The notes: a model not told the origin generated them from the sequence alone. Numbered from the stretch's first letter, positions 35,376 through 44,890 are shown. The stretch is DNA of 64,000 nt from Terrisporobacter othiniensis (GCF_000808015.1 NZ_JWHR01000068.1:62001-126000), one strand, 5' to 3'. Numbers and translations are program-made.

Positions 35376-35948
35376 CTAAAATTGTTTCTTACATTCAGTA
35401 AATTCATAAATATCCATCAATGCCTCACCAAATCTTTGATAATGCACTATTTCTCTTTGGCCTAAAAAACGTAATACATCTTTTAAATCACAATCATCAG
35501 TTAAATTTAGCAATTGGTAATAAGTTGCCAATGCTTTTTGTTCAGCAGCCATATCTTCATGCAAATTAGTTACAGCATCTCCAAAGGCATTAATATAAGA
35601 TGTTGTAAAATTTACGCCATTAGCATCTACTGGTTGTAGTCCATGTCCAAAAGTTGCATAGTTTGGTCCAAATCCAGCAGCCTTAAGCTCTTCAGGAGTA
35701 CATTTACGAGTTAATTGATATAAAATAGAAGATATTATTTCAACGTGAGCCATCTCTTCTGTACCTATGTCAGTTAAAAGTCCACGAGATTTTCCAGTTG
35801 GCATAGTATATCTTTGTTGAAGATATCTAATTGCAGCTGCAAGTTCTCCATTAGGTCCTCCTAGCTGAGCAAGTATAAGTTTAGCCATCCTTGGATCTGA
35901 ATTTTTTATGTTAACGGGGTATTCCAATGTTTTTTGGTAAATCCACAT
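35376..35948 (-). CDS. cotJC: Spore coat protein CotJC (manganese-catalase family)
   Basis: The 190-residue protein has the ferritin-like four-helix fold with metal ligands in LGGPNGELAAAIRYLQQRY, DIGTEEMAHVEI, EDMAAEQKALATYY and LGQREIVHYQRFGEAL. These are the E/H motifs of dimanganese catalase. CotJC proteins sit in the inner coat or outer forespore layer and can remove H2O2. It is the last gene of cotJABC on the minus strand. The insertion sequence lies 37 bases beyond its stop and does not interrupt it. Confidence 0.95.
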   Translation of the reverse strand: MWIYQKTLEYPVNIKNSDPRMAKLILAQLGGPNGELAAAIRYLQQRYTMPTGKSRGLLTDIGTEEMAHVEIISSILYQLTRKCTPEELKAAGFGPNYATFGHGLQPVDANGVNFTTSYINAFGDAVTNLHEDMAAEQKALATYYQLLNLTDDCDLKDVLRFLGQREIVHYQRFGEALMDIYEFTECKKQF

Positions 35949-36006
35949 ATTAACTTGACCTCCTTTAAGTGTTAAAAAATTAAATTAATCTTTATATTGT
36001 ATAAAT

Positions 36007-36270
36007 CTAATTATAGAATTCATTGTCCCATGGCCAAGGATTACATACCCATTGCCAAGGGCTTGAGCCTGGCACATAGCCAAAGTTAGTCAATGGTCCA
36101 TATTCACATTCATAGGCTTCCTTAGTTTGCATAAATTTACGTAAGTATGTGTTATATGAATCTAGAGCATTTTCATCATGTGGGTTATTATCTAAATATA
36201 AATTTAATTCTATACAAGCAAATTGATACTCTAAAAGTCTATTTAAAAGTTCTTTTTTATTTGATTTCAT
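36007..36270 (-). CDS. cotJB: Spore coat protein CotJB
   Basis: The 87-residue protein matches CotJB: ELLNRLLEYQFACIELNLYLDNNPHDENAL, and the Trp/Pro-rich end GSSPWQWVCNPWPWDNEFYN. It works with CotJA and CotJC in coat assembly. It starts two bases after the cotJA stop, which suggests coupled translation. Confidence 0.93.
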   Translation of the reverse strand: MKSNKKELLNRLLEYQFACIELNLYLDNNPHDENALDSYNTYLRKFMQTKEAYECEYGPLTNFGYVPGSSPWQWVCNPWPWDNEFYN

Positions 36271-36272
36271 GA

Positions 36273-36491
36273 CTATTTTTTACACTCCTTTTTGGCCATA
36301 ACCCTATTTTTAGGATTTTTATATAGCCATTCGTTGTAATTATTTGACTCTACTAAATCTAGTTCTGGGAATAAAGTTCCTCTTAGCAAAGCTATATCTA
36401 AATCATAGTATTTGTTATAAACTTGACGGTTTATATATGGTCTAGCTAATTCACAGCCAGAAATTTGTATGATGTCTTTATAGTTATCCAT
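36273..36491 (-). CDS. cotJA: Spore coat-associated protein CotJA
   Basis: The start is the second ATG (36491, MDNYKDIIQISGCELARPYI) because AAGGAGA is too close to the first at 36497. The 72-residue protein has the CotJA features ARPYINRQVYN and LLRGTLFPELDL. In Bacillus and clostridia this operon is transcribed late in the mother cell under SigE or SigK. A matching promoter was not clearly identified here. Confidence 0.9.
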   Translation of the reverse strand: MDNYKDIIQISGCELARPYINRQVYNKYYDLDIALLRGTLFPELDLVESNNYNEWLYKNPKNRVMAKKECKK

Positions 36492-36979
36492 AATCATTCT
36501 CCTTAATTAAATTTTTTATATATTTACTAAAAAGTAGTATTTTAAGTTAAATTTTGGTAAACTTCTATTTGATATATAATATGTAGGGATTTTAGTATTT
36601 GTGATTTTATTTGATAAAAAACTGCATAAAACGACAATATGAAATTTTATTATAAAAGAAATCTATTAGAATACAAAAAGCAATAAATACAATATTTTTA
36701 TTTAACTATATATATCTTAAATAAGCTTAAAACCAACAGTTGAAGTATAAATCTGTACATCATATTATTGTGTACAGAAATATGTTTTGGGTTAATATGA
36801 ATGTAAGAGAAAATTCAAATTAGATGGATGTATCAAATTTTATTTTGAAACATCAGTGTTTATGCGGATGATACCATTGGTGTCATGCATGTGACGTTGC
36901 GATTCTTTATATTTTTCACGCCTTTTGTTACTTTTGAATTAGCATAATGGCAAAAGAGAATAAGAAAGGACGTGGGAAA
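36492..36979. other. Divergent intergenic region with several dyads
   Basis: There is no credible gene in these 488 bases. TCTGTACA/TGTACAGA flank 36751-36777, and GATGTATCAAA/TTTGAAACATC lie at about 36827-36854. GATACCATTGGTGTC at 36870-36884 is a near-palindrome followed by ATGCATGTGACGTTGCG, a style seen at MerR-family promoters. It feeds the decayed PAP2 gene. Confidence 0.4.
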
Positions 36980-37555
36980 ATGAAAAAGAATGAAAAGAGA
37001 TTATTAATTTTAGGAATTATGTTAGTGATAGCATTTACTATTTGGACATTATTAATAAAGACGGTAGATGTTGAGCCCCTTGGACAAAATGGAACTGATA
37101 TAGGTTTTGCAACATTTAACTGTTGGTTTCATAAATTAACAGGTGTGCATATGACAATCTATACAATCACTGATTGGTTGGGACTTGTACCAATATTTAT
37201 CTGTATCATATTCGGTGGAATTGGATTTGTTCAATTAATTAAGAGAAAAAGTCTTTTTAAAGTGGACTGTGATATTATATTATTGGGGATATATTACATT
37301 ATAGTAATTGGGTATTATCTTATTTTTGAGATGATTCCTATCAATTATAGACCAATACTAATCGAAGGATTTATGGAAGCTTCGTACCCATCATCGACAA
37401 CACTTCTTGTATTAAGTGCAATGCCAACACTTATTTATTAGGTTAATTATAGATTAAAAAACGATGCACTTAAAAAAATTATTAGTATTTCAGCAATTTT
37501 ATTTTCTATATTTATGGTAATAGGAAGACTGGTTTCAGGAGTTGAGAAAAAATAG
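36980..37555 (+). pseudogene. PAP2-family membrane phosphatase relic (in-frame stop, 3' deletion)
   Basis: The ATG at 36980 (MKKNEKRLLILGIMLVIAF) has AAAGGACGTGGG upstream. The protein runs through PAP2-like helices and the SYPSSTTLLVLSAMPT block, the first phosphatase signature. It meets TAG at 37439, then continues in frame (VNYRLKNDALKKIISIS to FMVIGRLVSGV). It stops at the point where the catalytic HWFTD segment should start, being joined instead to an XRE gene. The last His/Asp motif is therefore lost and the gene is dead. Confidence 0.72.
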
Positions 37556-37928
37556 AGGATTTACGAAGGAAGAATTAGCACAGGTTTTATATGTGTCCAG
37601 AACTGCCATTTCAAAATGGGAATCAGGAAGGGGATATCTAAGTATTGACTCATTAAAGGAAATATCAAATTATTTTGGTGTAACAATTGATGACTTGCTA
37701 TTTGGAATGGTAGATTTATTTTCCTTTATACTTATAGTTTTATCACTTTACCCAAAGCCAATTAATGGATATATTTTTTCGGTAAATCTTTTCTCACACA
37801 CTGAAACAACATGGCTTAATCGCTGGATTTACTGGATTATGTTTATTATTCTTATCATGGTTGGAATAGTGAAAATTGTGCTAACACAATTTAAAATTGA
37901 AAAAGGATATAAAAATATTTATATATAA
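37542..37928 (+). pseudogene. XRE-family membrane regulator relic fused by deletion
   Basis: The frame opens at a TTG in the PAP2 tail and begins mid-domain with RKNRGFTKEELAQVLYVSRTAISKWESGRGY and NYFGVTIDDLLFG. It lacks the first helix start. It then jumps to MVDLFSFILIVLSLYPKPINGYIF and more TM residues. Full-length relatives carry a longer linker and additional helices between these parts, so an internal segment is probably missing too. The recognition helix is intact. It may be translated at low level, but no ribosome-binding site is visible. Confidence 0.6.
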
Positions 37929-37995
37929 CATAGCAGGGTATATTTTTAGTATATAAAAAATCTATACAAAATACGCATTATAGGAGAGAGTAAGT

Positions 37996-38463
37996 ATGTT
38001 AAATCAAAAAACAATAGAAATCGTAAAAAGTACAGTACCTGTGTTAAAAGAGCATGGACTAGAAATAACAAAAACTTTCTACAAAACAATGTTTACAAAT
38101 AACCCAGAAGTAAAAGAAATGTTCAATATGGATAAACAAGAATCTGGAGAACAACCAAAAGCATTAGCAATGACAATATTAGCAGCAGCTCAAAATATAG
38201 ATAATTTAGAAATATTATTACCAGCAGTAAAAAAAATAGGCAGCATTCATGTAAATTCTAATGTAAAAGCAGAACATTATCCAATAGTAGGTAAAAATTT
38301 ACTATTAGCAATAAAAGAAGTACTAGGGGACGTGGCAACAGAAGAAGTATTAAATGCATGGGCAGAGGCTTATGAAGTAATAGCAAAAGTATTCATAGAT
38401 GTAGAAAAAGATATATATATAGATAAAATATGTAGAGATAATCAAATACATCAAAGAATGTAA
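37996..38463 (+). CDS. Single-domain globin (flavohaemoglobin globin domain only)
   Basis: The 155-residue protein aligns with the globin half of Hmp: [29 protein letters not shown], then [23 protein letters not shown]. The proximal His is in [17 protein letters not shown], and [18 protein letters not shown] follows. It ends with a short tail where the FAD/NAD reductase domain would begin. Single-domain globins oxidise or bind NO and O2 and need a separate reductase. AGGAGAGAG precedes the ATG and a strong terminator follows, so the short form is a complete gene. Confidence 0.85.
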   Translation: MLNQKTIEIVKSTVPVLKEHGLEITKTFYKTMFTNNPEVKEMFNMDKQESGEQPKALAMTILAAAQNIDNLEILLPAVKKIGSIHVNSNVKAEHYPIVGKNLLLAIKEVLGDVATEEVLNAWAEAYEVIAKVFIDVEKDIYIDKICRDNQIHQRM

Positions 38464-38471
38464 CTTATTAA

Positions 38472-38524
38472 AAAAGCTCCTTAACGTTTTGATAATTTTA
38501 TCATTACTAATAAAGGAGCTTTTA
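38472..38524 (+). terminator. Terminator after the globin gene
   Basis: AAAAGCTCCTT (38472-38482) pairs with AAGGAGCTTTT (38513-38523). The long loop contains further weak pairing, and the 3' side ends in T residues. Confidence 0.75.
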
Positions 38525-38607
38525 TAATGTTTACTAAATTTAGTACTATAAAAATAAAATTATATATGAATATTGACTGTAAAAGAAATATATGATAACA
38601 TGAGTTA

Positions 38608-38626
38608 ATTGATAATGATTATCAAT
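38608..38626. promoter_or_regulatory. Fur box controlling the siderophore operon
   Basis: ATTGATAATGATTATCAAT is a perfect 9-1-9 palindrome matching the classic 19 bp Fur box. It lies 25 bases upstream of the lipoprotein start, where bound Fur-Fe2+ would block transcription. It implies iron repression of the whole four-gene transporter operon. Confidence 0.93.
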
Positions 38627-38650
38627 ATATGTAGGAGGATTATATTAAAA

Positions 38651-39606
38651 ATGAAATTAGGTAAGTTAAGTAAAAAATATTAATAACAAGTGTAATACTA
38701 AGCAGTATAGCTCTTGTTGGATGTACTACAAATAATAGTACAAATAAAGAAAATAATAGCAGTGATAATCAAATTACTGTACAACATAAATTAGGAACTA
38801 CAAAATTAAATAGCAAGTCTAAAAAAATAGCAGTACTTGAATTATCATTTTTAGATTCTCTTCATAATTTAGATATAGACCCAGTGGCTATAGCTGATGA
38901 TGGAGAATCTAACAAAGTAACAGATGTTACAAATGGTGAAAAAATAGATTATGTATCAGTAGGTGATCGTAAAGAACCAAATTTAGAAGAATTAAGTTCA
39001 ATGGATTTAGATTTAATAATAGCAGATACTAGCAGACATAGTGAAATATATGAAGATTTAAACAAAATAGAACCAACAATAGTATTAGATAGTATTGATT
39101 CTTCATATGATGAATACATAGAAAATTTTGAAACTATTGCAGAAATTGTTGGTAAAGAAGATGTAGCAAAAGCTAAAATAGAAGAAGCTGAAAAAGTATT
39201 ATCAGATGTTAAAGATAAAGCGAAAGATAAAGTATCCGATGAAGAGGTATTAACTGTATCACCAAAGAACGATGAATATACAGCACATACTTCAAGTTCA
39301 TTTGTAGGACAAGTTTTAGAAAAAGCTGGTTTTAAAAATGCAATTCAAAGTGATGATAGAGAAGCATCTTTATCTTTAGAACAATTAGTTGAAATAAATC
39401 CAGACATAATTGTTTATATGAGAGATGATATAGATACAACTATATATACACAGTGGAAAAATACTCAGTTATATAAATCATTAGATGCAGTTAAAAATAA
39501 CAAAGTATATACAACTGTAGCAAGAGGTCCATGGACTCAATATAGAGGATTTATTTCTGTAAATACATTAACAAAAGAAATGTCAGGCTGGTTATTAAAT
39601 AACTAG
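38651..39606 (+). pseudogene. Siderophore-binding lipoprotein, frameshifted near its start
   Basis: The ATG at 38651, with GTAGGAGG upstream, reads MKLGKLSKK and then stops. From the A6 run at 38672-38677 the next frame gives ILITSVILSSIALVGCTTN, a type II signal peptide with LVGC lipobox. It continues open as a FecB/FhuD-type binding protein (SKKIAVLELSFLDSL, LDLIIADTSRHSEIYEDLNKIEPTIVL, NPDIIVYMRDD) to 39606. One extra A restores a 318-residue protein. A sequencing error or reversible slippage is possible. It would deliver ferric siderophore to the permeases that follow. Confidence 0.82.
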
Positions 39607-39637
39607 AAAATAAATAGACAACTAGAAGGTTATTCAT

Positions 39638-40651
39638 ATGGATAGTGTAAAAAAGAGTAAATTTATAGGATTTGCATTTGCAGGTATATTTGCAGTGGCA
39701 ATGTTATTATTAATAGATATTTTAATTGGAATGAGCCATATAGGAATAAAAGAAATTATTGATTCTATTATAAATTATAGTGGTAGCAAGCAAGATTTAA
39801 TAATAAGAACTGTTAGACTACCACGTGTATTACTTTGCATATTAATAGGAGCATCTATGGCTATTTCAGGATTAATTATGCAAAATTTAACTAGAAATCC
39901 CCTTGCATCACCGCAAATTTTAGGGATAAATTCAGGAGCAACATTATCGGTAGTTGTAATAATGGTATTTTTCCCTTTATTAGGATATAAGGCTAAAATA
40001 TTAGGTGCATTTTTAGGGGCTGGAGTTATAGGATTATTTGTTCATGTAATTGGAACCGTTAAGAATTTATCTCCACTAAAAATAACACTAGTGGGGATAA
40101 GTATACAACTATTTTTAAGTTCTATAACAAAGTCTATAATGTTATTTAATGAAAGTAAAACATCTGATTTAGTATTTTGGATGATTGGAGGAGTCCATCA
40201 TGCACAATTCATACATATAATGGCTATATTACCATGGTTTATTTTATCTATAATTTTAACGATATTAATATCTAATTCTATGGATACTTTAAAAATGGGA
40301 GATAGTGTAGCTATTAGCTTAGGTGAGAATGTTAAGTTAACAAAGACTGTGGCTACAATAGTGGTAATTTTATTATCAAGTTCATCTGTTGCAATAGCAG
40401 GCCCGATATCTTTTATTGGATTGATAACACCTCATATAATTAGTAAACTTGGAGGTCGAAACTTCAGACAAAACTTTATATTATGTGGAATATATGGTGC
40501 AAATTTACTTTTACTATCGGATATAATATCTAAGCTTTTAAAATATCCTTATGAGTCACCTGTAGGAACAGTAACATCATTTATAGGAGCAGTATTTTAT
40601 ATATTCCTAGCTAATAAAGAAATGAAAAGAGGTGGAGTAAGTGAAAAATAA
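39638..40651 (+). CDS. FecCD-type siderophore ABC permease 1
   Basis: The 337-residue protein has about nine TM helices and family motifs: RTVRLPRVLLCILIGASMAISGLIMQNLTRNPLASPQILG, then AGPISFIGLITPHIISKLGGRNFR. It pairs with the second permease to form the channel for ferric siderophores. It lies 31 bases after the binding protein with AGAAGG before the ATG and overlaps the next gene by 11 bases. Confidence 0.92.
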   Translation: MDSVKKSKFIGFAFAGIFAVAMLLLIDILIGMSHIGIKEIIDSIINYSGSKQDLIIRTVRLPRVLLCILIGASMAISGLIMQNLTRNPLASPQILGINSGATLSVVVIMVFFPLLGYKAKILGAFLGAGVIGLFVHVIGTVKNLSPLKITLVGISIQLFLSSITKSIMLFNESKTSDLVFWMIGGVHHAQFIHIMAILPWFILSIILTILISNSMDTLKMGDSVAISLGENVKLTKTVATIVVILLSSSSVAIAGPISFIGLITPHIISKLGGRNFRQNFILCGIYGANLLLLSDIISKLLKYPYESPVGTVTSFIGAVFYIFLANKEMKRGGVSEK

Positions 40652-41615
40652 AAATACATTGATATTTACAATAAGCATAGTAATGCTATTAGTAATATCT
40701 TTCATAAGTTTACTCTTTGGAAGTAAATCTTTAAATATAAGTAATGTATTTGATGCAATTTTTAATTACTCCAGTTCTAGATATTCTTTTATTGTGTTTG
40801 AATATAGAATTCCTAGATTGCTAATAGCTATGATAGTGGGAATGAGTTTGGCTATAGCAGGAGCTATTTTTCAAGGTGTTCTTAGAAATCCTCTAGCTTC
40901 AACTGATGTTTTAGGAATAGGAAAAGGAGCAGGTTTTTTTGCATGTCTTGTCATAAGTCTTAACTTAAAAAGTAGTATATCTATAGCAGCTATGATTGGC
41001 GGACTTATGGTAGGTATTATTATTTATTTACTAACTAAAAAGACTAATTTTAAAAATACAAGTATAGTTATAATGGGTATAGCTATGAGTGCATTATTTG
41101 ATGCAGGTATTCAATATTTGAATATAAGTAATTCAGCCAATGTGCAAACAATACTTCTTTGGTTAACAGGTAGTGTATGGGGAAGATATTGGGATGAGGT
41201 TCAAATATTAATTCCTTATGTAGCAATCTTTGTACCATTAGCTATAATTTTAGCTAATAAAATAGATATTTTATCTTTAGGTGATAAAGTAGCCATAAAC
41301 TTAGGAGAAAATATACTTTTATTAAGAGTTGGACTTTTATTAATAGGAATAATACTTACAGCTAGCAGCGTAAGTGTAAGTGGAACTATAGGTTTTGTGG
41401 GACTTATAGCGCCACATATAGCAAAAACTTTAGTAGGATATAAACACAGGTTAGTTATTCCACTAAGTGGACTTATAGGTGCAAATCTTTTAGTAATTTC
41501 AGATATTATAGGTAGAACTATAATATCTCCAATGGAAATACCAGTAGGAATAGTAACAGCTATTATAGGAGCACCATATTTCTTATATTTATTATTAAGA
41601 AAAAAAGCTAATTAG
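40641..41615 (+). CDS. FecCD-type siderophore ABC permease 2
   Basis: It starts at GTG within the end of permease 1, after GAGGTGGAG. The 324-residue protein repeats the family layout: FEYRIPRLLIAMIVGMSLAIAGAIFQGVLRNPLASTDVLG and SGTIGFVGLIAPHIAKTLVG. The overlap suggests translational coupling with the first permease and a heterodimeric channel. All helices appear intact. Confidence 0.92.
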   Translation: MKNKNTLIFTISIVMLLVISFISLLFGSKSLNISNVFDAIFNYSSSRYSFIVFEYRIPRLLIAMIVGMSLAIAGAIFQGVLRNPLASTDVLGIGKGAGFFACLVISLNLKSSISIAAMIGGLMVGIIIYLLTKKTNFKNTSIVIMGIAMSALFDAGIQYLNISNSANVQTILLWLTGSVWGRYWDEVQILIPYVAIFVPLAIILANKIDILSLGDKVAINLGENILLLRVGLLLIGIILTASSVSVSGTIGFVGLIAPHIAKTLVGYKHRLVIPLSGLIGANLLVISDIIGRTIISPMEIPVGIVTAIIGAPYFLYLLLRKKAN

Positions 41616-41631
41616 AAAGGTAGTGATAATA

Positions 41632-42402
41632 ATGAGTTTAGATATAAAAGATTTAGTTTTAGGATATGAAGACAAAAAAATAGTTAACAATATAAATTTA
41701 TCTATACCAAAAGGTAAAATTACTATCTTAATTGGTGCAAATGGTTGCGGTAAGTCAACGTTACTTAGTGGTATGAGTAGATTATTAACACCTAAAGAAG
41801 GAAGTGTATTATTAGATAATGTATCTATACATGAGTATAAACCAAAGGAATTAGCTAAAAGGCTGGCTATATTGCCACAAGGCCCAATAGCACCAGAAGG
41901 GATAACAGTAAAAGAACTTTGCTATTTTGGTAGAAATCCATATAAAAGCATATTTGGCACAAGGTCTCAAAAAGATGAAGAAATGGTTAATTGGGCAATT
42001 AGAGCAACTGGTCTTGAAGATTTTGAAAATAGACAGTTAGATTCTTTATCAGGGGGACAAAGGCAACGTGCGTGGATTGCCATGGCTTTAACTCAAGATA
42101 CAGATGTTCTTTTGCTTGATGAGCCTACAACATATTTGGATTTGGCTCATCAAATAGAGATTTTAGAATTATTAAAGGATTTAAATAATAAAACTAAGAA
42201 AACAATAGTTATAGTTATACATGAGTTAAATCATGCGGCTAGATATGCTCATAATCTTGTTTGTATGAAACAAGGAAATATATATTCTCAAGGAGAAGTA
42301 GAGGATGTATTTAATGAAGACATGTTAAGAGATGTTTTTGGAGTAGATAGTATAGTAATTTCTGATCCAATTACGCAAAGACCTATGTGTATACCCAAAT
42401 AA
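41632..42402 (+). CDS. FecE-type siderophore ABC ATPase
   Basis: The ATG at 41632 (MSLDIKDLVLGYEDKKIV) is preferred over a GTG at 41623 because AAAGG is well spaced. The 256-residue ATPase has Walker A GANGCGKS, signature LSGGQRQR, Walker B VLLLDEPTTYLD and switch His VIHELNHA. The DEPTTYLD and HELN forms are typical of FecE/FhuC. It completes the Fur-regulated operon. Confidence 0.93.
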   Translation: MSLDIKDLVLGYEDKKIVNNINLSIPKGKITILIGANGCGKSTLLSGMSRLLTPKEGSVLLDNVSIHEYKPKELAKRLAILPQGPIAPEGITVKELCYFGRNPYKSIFGTRSQKDEEMVNWAIRATGLEDFENRQLDSLSGGQRQRAWIAMALTQDTDVLLLDEPTTYLDLAHQIEILELLKDLNNKTKKTIVIVIHELNHAARYAHNLVCMKQGNIYSQGEVEDVFNEDMLRDVFGVDSIVISDPITQRPMCIPK

Positions 42403-42424
42403 TAAGAAACTACTAAGTTTGAAT

Positions 42425-42771
42425 AAAGTGGCCCCCTTGTCAAGGACAAAAGAAAAAACACATGGCTAAGACGCCATCAAAAGCTGATTTCTAAATTGAA
42501 TAGGAGTCAGCTTTTTTAAATTCCATTGTTATCTGAAATTATTATAATAATCTATATAGTCATCTACTAAAATCTGCAACTCTTCAAATGTATTACAATT
42601 TTTACAATCAATCTCATATTTCATATGATTATAGATAATTCCTTAATTTCTTTACTTGAAGATATTTTTTACTTATAAAAAATCAACTCCTTTATAAATA
42701 TTTTATATAAAAATAAATCTTATACAAGTAGACACGTTTTTTTATCGTGTCCACTGTATAGGATCCACTTT
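42425..42771 (-). mobile_element. IS3-family remnant
   Basis: The ends share AAAGTGG and GGACA in inverted orientation (42425 on the left; 42771 reading backward). Inside, the minus strand encodes the transposase C-terminus VDDYIDYYNNFR, a stop, then QWNLKKLTPIQFRNQL. Only about 350 bases of an element of some 1.3 kb remain, so it is dead by internal deletion. A small hairpin (GACACG...CGTGTC, 42731-42751) lies near the right end. Confidence 0.72.
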
Positions 42772-42863
42772 AGAAACTTAGTAATTTTTATTTTAAAGTT
42801 TCATAAATATTTCACATAAGCAAATTATAATATTTTTAGAAAATCAAACAGAGGAGGAAAACA

Positions 42864-44219
42864 ATGAATGCATTTAAAAGATCAATTTTATATATAACAA
42901 GAAAGAAAAAGAAAAGTCTTATAATGTTATTTATATTATTTGGTATAGCAACAGCTGTTTTAAGTGGAATTTCTATCAAAAAAGCAGCAACAGTAGCAAG
43001 ACAAGATTCAAATAAAGGTATTTCAAACATATTTGAACTTCAAACAAATCTCGCTACAAACTTTGATGGACTAATTCCAGAAAGCTTAGTTAATAAAATA
43101 TCTAAAGTGGATGGAATAAAAAATTATGATGGTATAATTGGCGGTTCAGGAATGGACTTTAAGAACATAAGCAGTGTTGACCCTGCAAATAATATGATTC
43201 AATACAATGAAGAAGAATACAAACATCTTTTTTCAGTAGAAGGACATACATCAACACAATACGATACTAAATTTACAAGCAAATCACTAAGACTAGTAGA
43301 AGGAAGACACCTTGTAGCAACAGATAAAAATAAAGTATTGATACACAAGGCTTTAGCTGAAAAAAATAAATTAAAAGTTGGAGATAAAATAAAAGGAACA
43401 AAAAATACTGTAGATTACAGAGCAACTAGTGATTCACCAAATGAATATGACCTTGAAATTGTAGGTATCTTTGAAAGTGAAAACACAAAAAGAGAAGGAA
43501 GTCAGTTAGAAATTCCAGAAAATCTTATAATATCAGATATAAACACTTTAAAAACTTTATATGGATATTCAGATGGTCAAATTCAATATACAAGCGCTGT
43601 ATATAACACTAGCAAAAATGTAGATGACGTAATTTCAAGTCTTAATAAAATTTCAGAAGACTGGAGTTTATATACAATATTAAAAAGTGAAGATACTTTT
43701 TTAGCATTATCAAAATCATTTGATGCTATGGAAAAAATTATAAATATAATTTTAATAGGAGCGATTGTAGTTGGTATAATAATACTTTCACTAGTTTTAG
43801 CATTTTGGATTCAAGGAAGAGTGCATGAAACAGGAATATTACTTTCTGTAGGAGTTCCAAAGTTCAAAATTATTTCACAATATATCATAGAATTACTGCT
43901 TATAGCTACTATAGCTTTTGGAGCTTCTTTCTTCTCAAGCAAAGCAATCTCACAAAGTATGGGCAATGCAATAGTTAGCCAAGCCAGCAAACAAGCTATA
44001 CAAGAAGTTCAACAAGGATTTGGGGGATTCTCTTTAGGAGCTGATGCAAATAGTTCTTTAGCAACTCAAACTGCAGATGAAATTGATGTAGATGTAGAAT
44101 TGAAAGAAGTTGCATATGTTTATTTAATAGGAACAGCTATAATTATAACTTCAGTAATGATATCTTCAAGATCGATAATTAAATTAAAACCAAAAGAAAT
44201 ATTGTCAAAAATGAGCTAG
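42864..44219 (+). CDS. FtsX/MacB-like ABC transporter permease
   Basis: The 451-residue protein has one N-terminal TM (about 18-38) and a large extracellular MacB-like domain (about 45-290). Three C-terminal TM helices follow (NIILIGAIVVGIIILSLVLAFW, a second at about 330-360, and YLIGTAIIITSVM). This is the type VII ABC layout that drives periplasmic or envelope processes by mechanotransmission rather than transport across the membrane. GAGGAGGAA precedes the ATG. The ATPase gene follows by 11 bases. The substrate is unknown. Confidence 0.85.
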   Translation: MNAFKRSILYITRKKKKSLIMLFILFGIATAVLSGISIKKAATVARQDSNKGISNIFELQTNLATNFDGLIPESLVNKISKVDGIKNYDGIIGGSGMDFKNISSVDPANNMIQYNEEEYKHLFSVEGHTSTQYDTKFTSKSLRLVEGRHLVATDKNKVLIHKALAEKNKLKVGDKIKGTKNTVDYRATSDSPNEYDLEIVGIFESENTKREGSQLEIPENLIISDINTLKTLYGYSDGQIQYTSAVYNTSKNVDDVISSLNKISEDWSLYTILKSEDTFLALSKSFDAMEKIINIILIGAIVVGIIILSLVLAFWIQGRVHETGILLSVGVPKFKIISQYIIELLLIATIAFGASFFSSKAISQSMGNAIVSQASKQAIQEVQQGFGGFSLGADANSSLATQTADEIDVDVELKEVAYVYLIGTAIIITSVMISSRSIIKLKPKEILSKMS

Positions 44220-44230
44220 GAGGAAGACAA

Positions 44231-44857
44231 ATGTCAATTTTAGCATTAAATAAGGTTAACTATTCATATAAAAATGGAAAAAAAGTTTTAAATGATGTAA
44301 GTATAGAATTTGAAAAAGGAAAGTTTTACACTATTTTAGGAGTTTCAGGCTCAGGAAAAACAACCCTACTATCTTTATTAGCAGGTCTAGATGAACCTAG
44401 TAGCGGACAAATATTATATAATAATGAAGATATAAAAGCAAAGGGATATGAAAATCATAGAAAAAATAATATTTCATTGATTTTCCAAAACTATAATTTA
44501 ATTGATTATATGACACCTTTAGAAAATATAAGAATCGTTAATTCAAAGGCTGATAAAAGAATATTGAATGACTTGGGATTAAAGGATGATGAAATTAATA
44601 GAAATGTATTAAAATTATCAGGTGGACAACAACAAAGAGTTGCAATTGCAAGGACTCTTGCAGCAAATTCACCAGTAATACTAGCAGATGAGCCAACGGG
44701 AAATTTAGATAGCGATACAGAAGATGAGATTATAGAAATATTAAAAAAGAATGCTCATCAACAGGGAAAATGTGTAATTGTTGTCACTCATAGCAAGGAA
44801 TTAGCAAAAAAATCAGATGTCATACTTGAATTAAAAGATAAGAAATTGACATACTAA
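44231..44857 (+). CDS. LolD/MacB-like ABC ATPase
   Basis: The 208-residue ATPase has Walker A GVSGSGKT, a Q-loop, signature LSGGQQQR, Walker B VILADEPTGNLD and switch His VTHS. It is the cognate ATPase of the preceding permease, with AGGAGGAAG before the ATG. A strong terminator immediately follows, so this is a two-gene operon. Confidence 0.9.
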   Translation: MSILALNKVNYSYKNGKKVLNDVSIEFEKGKFYTILGVSGSGKTTLLSLLAGLDEPSSGQILYNNEDIKAKGYENHRKNNISLIFQNYNLIDYMTPLENIRIVNSKADKRILNDLGLKDDEINRNVLKLSGGQQQRVAIARTLAANSPVILADEPTGNLDSDTEDEIIEILKKNAHQQGKCVIVVTHSKELAKKSDVILELKDKKLTY

Positions 44858-44890
44858 AAAAAGAGATTAGGTTTTGCCTAATCTCTTTTT
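44858..44890. terminator. Bidirectional terminator between the ABC operon and traX
   Basis: AAAAAGAGATTAGG (44858-44871) pairs perfectly with CCTAATCTCTTTTT (44877-44890). It serves both convergent units. Confidence 0.85.

Noticed and set aside
36498..36520. SigK or SigE promoter for cotJ
   Set aside because: No convincing -10/-35 match could be fixed by eye in this AT-rich DNA.
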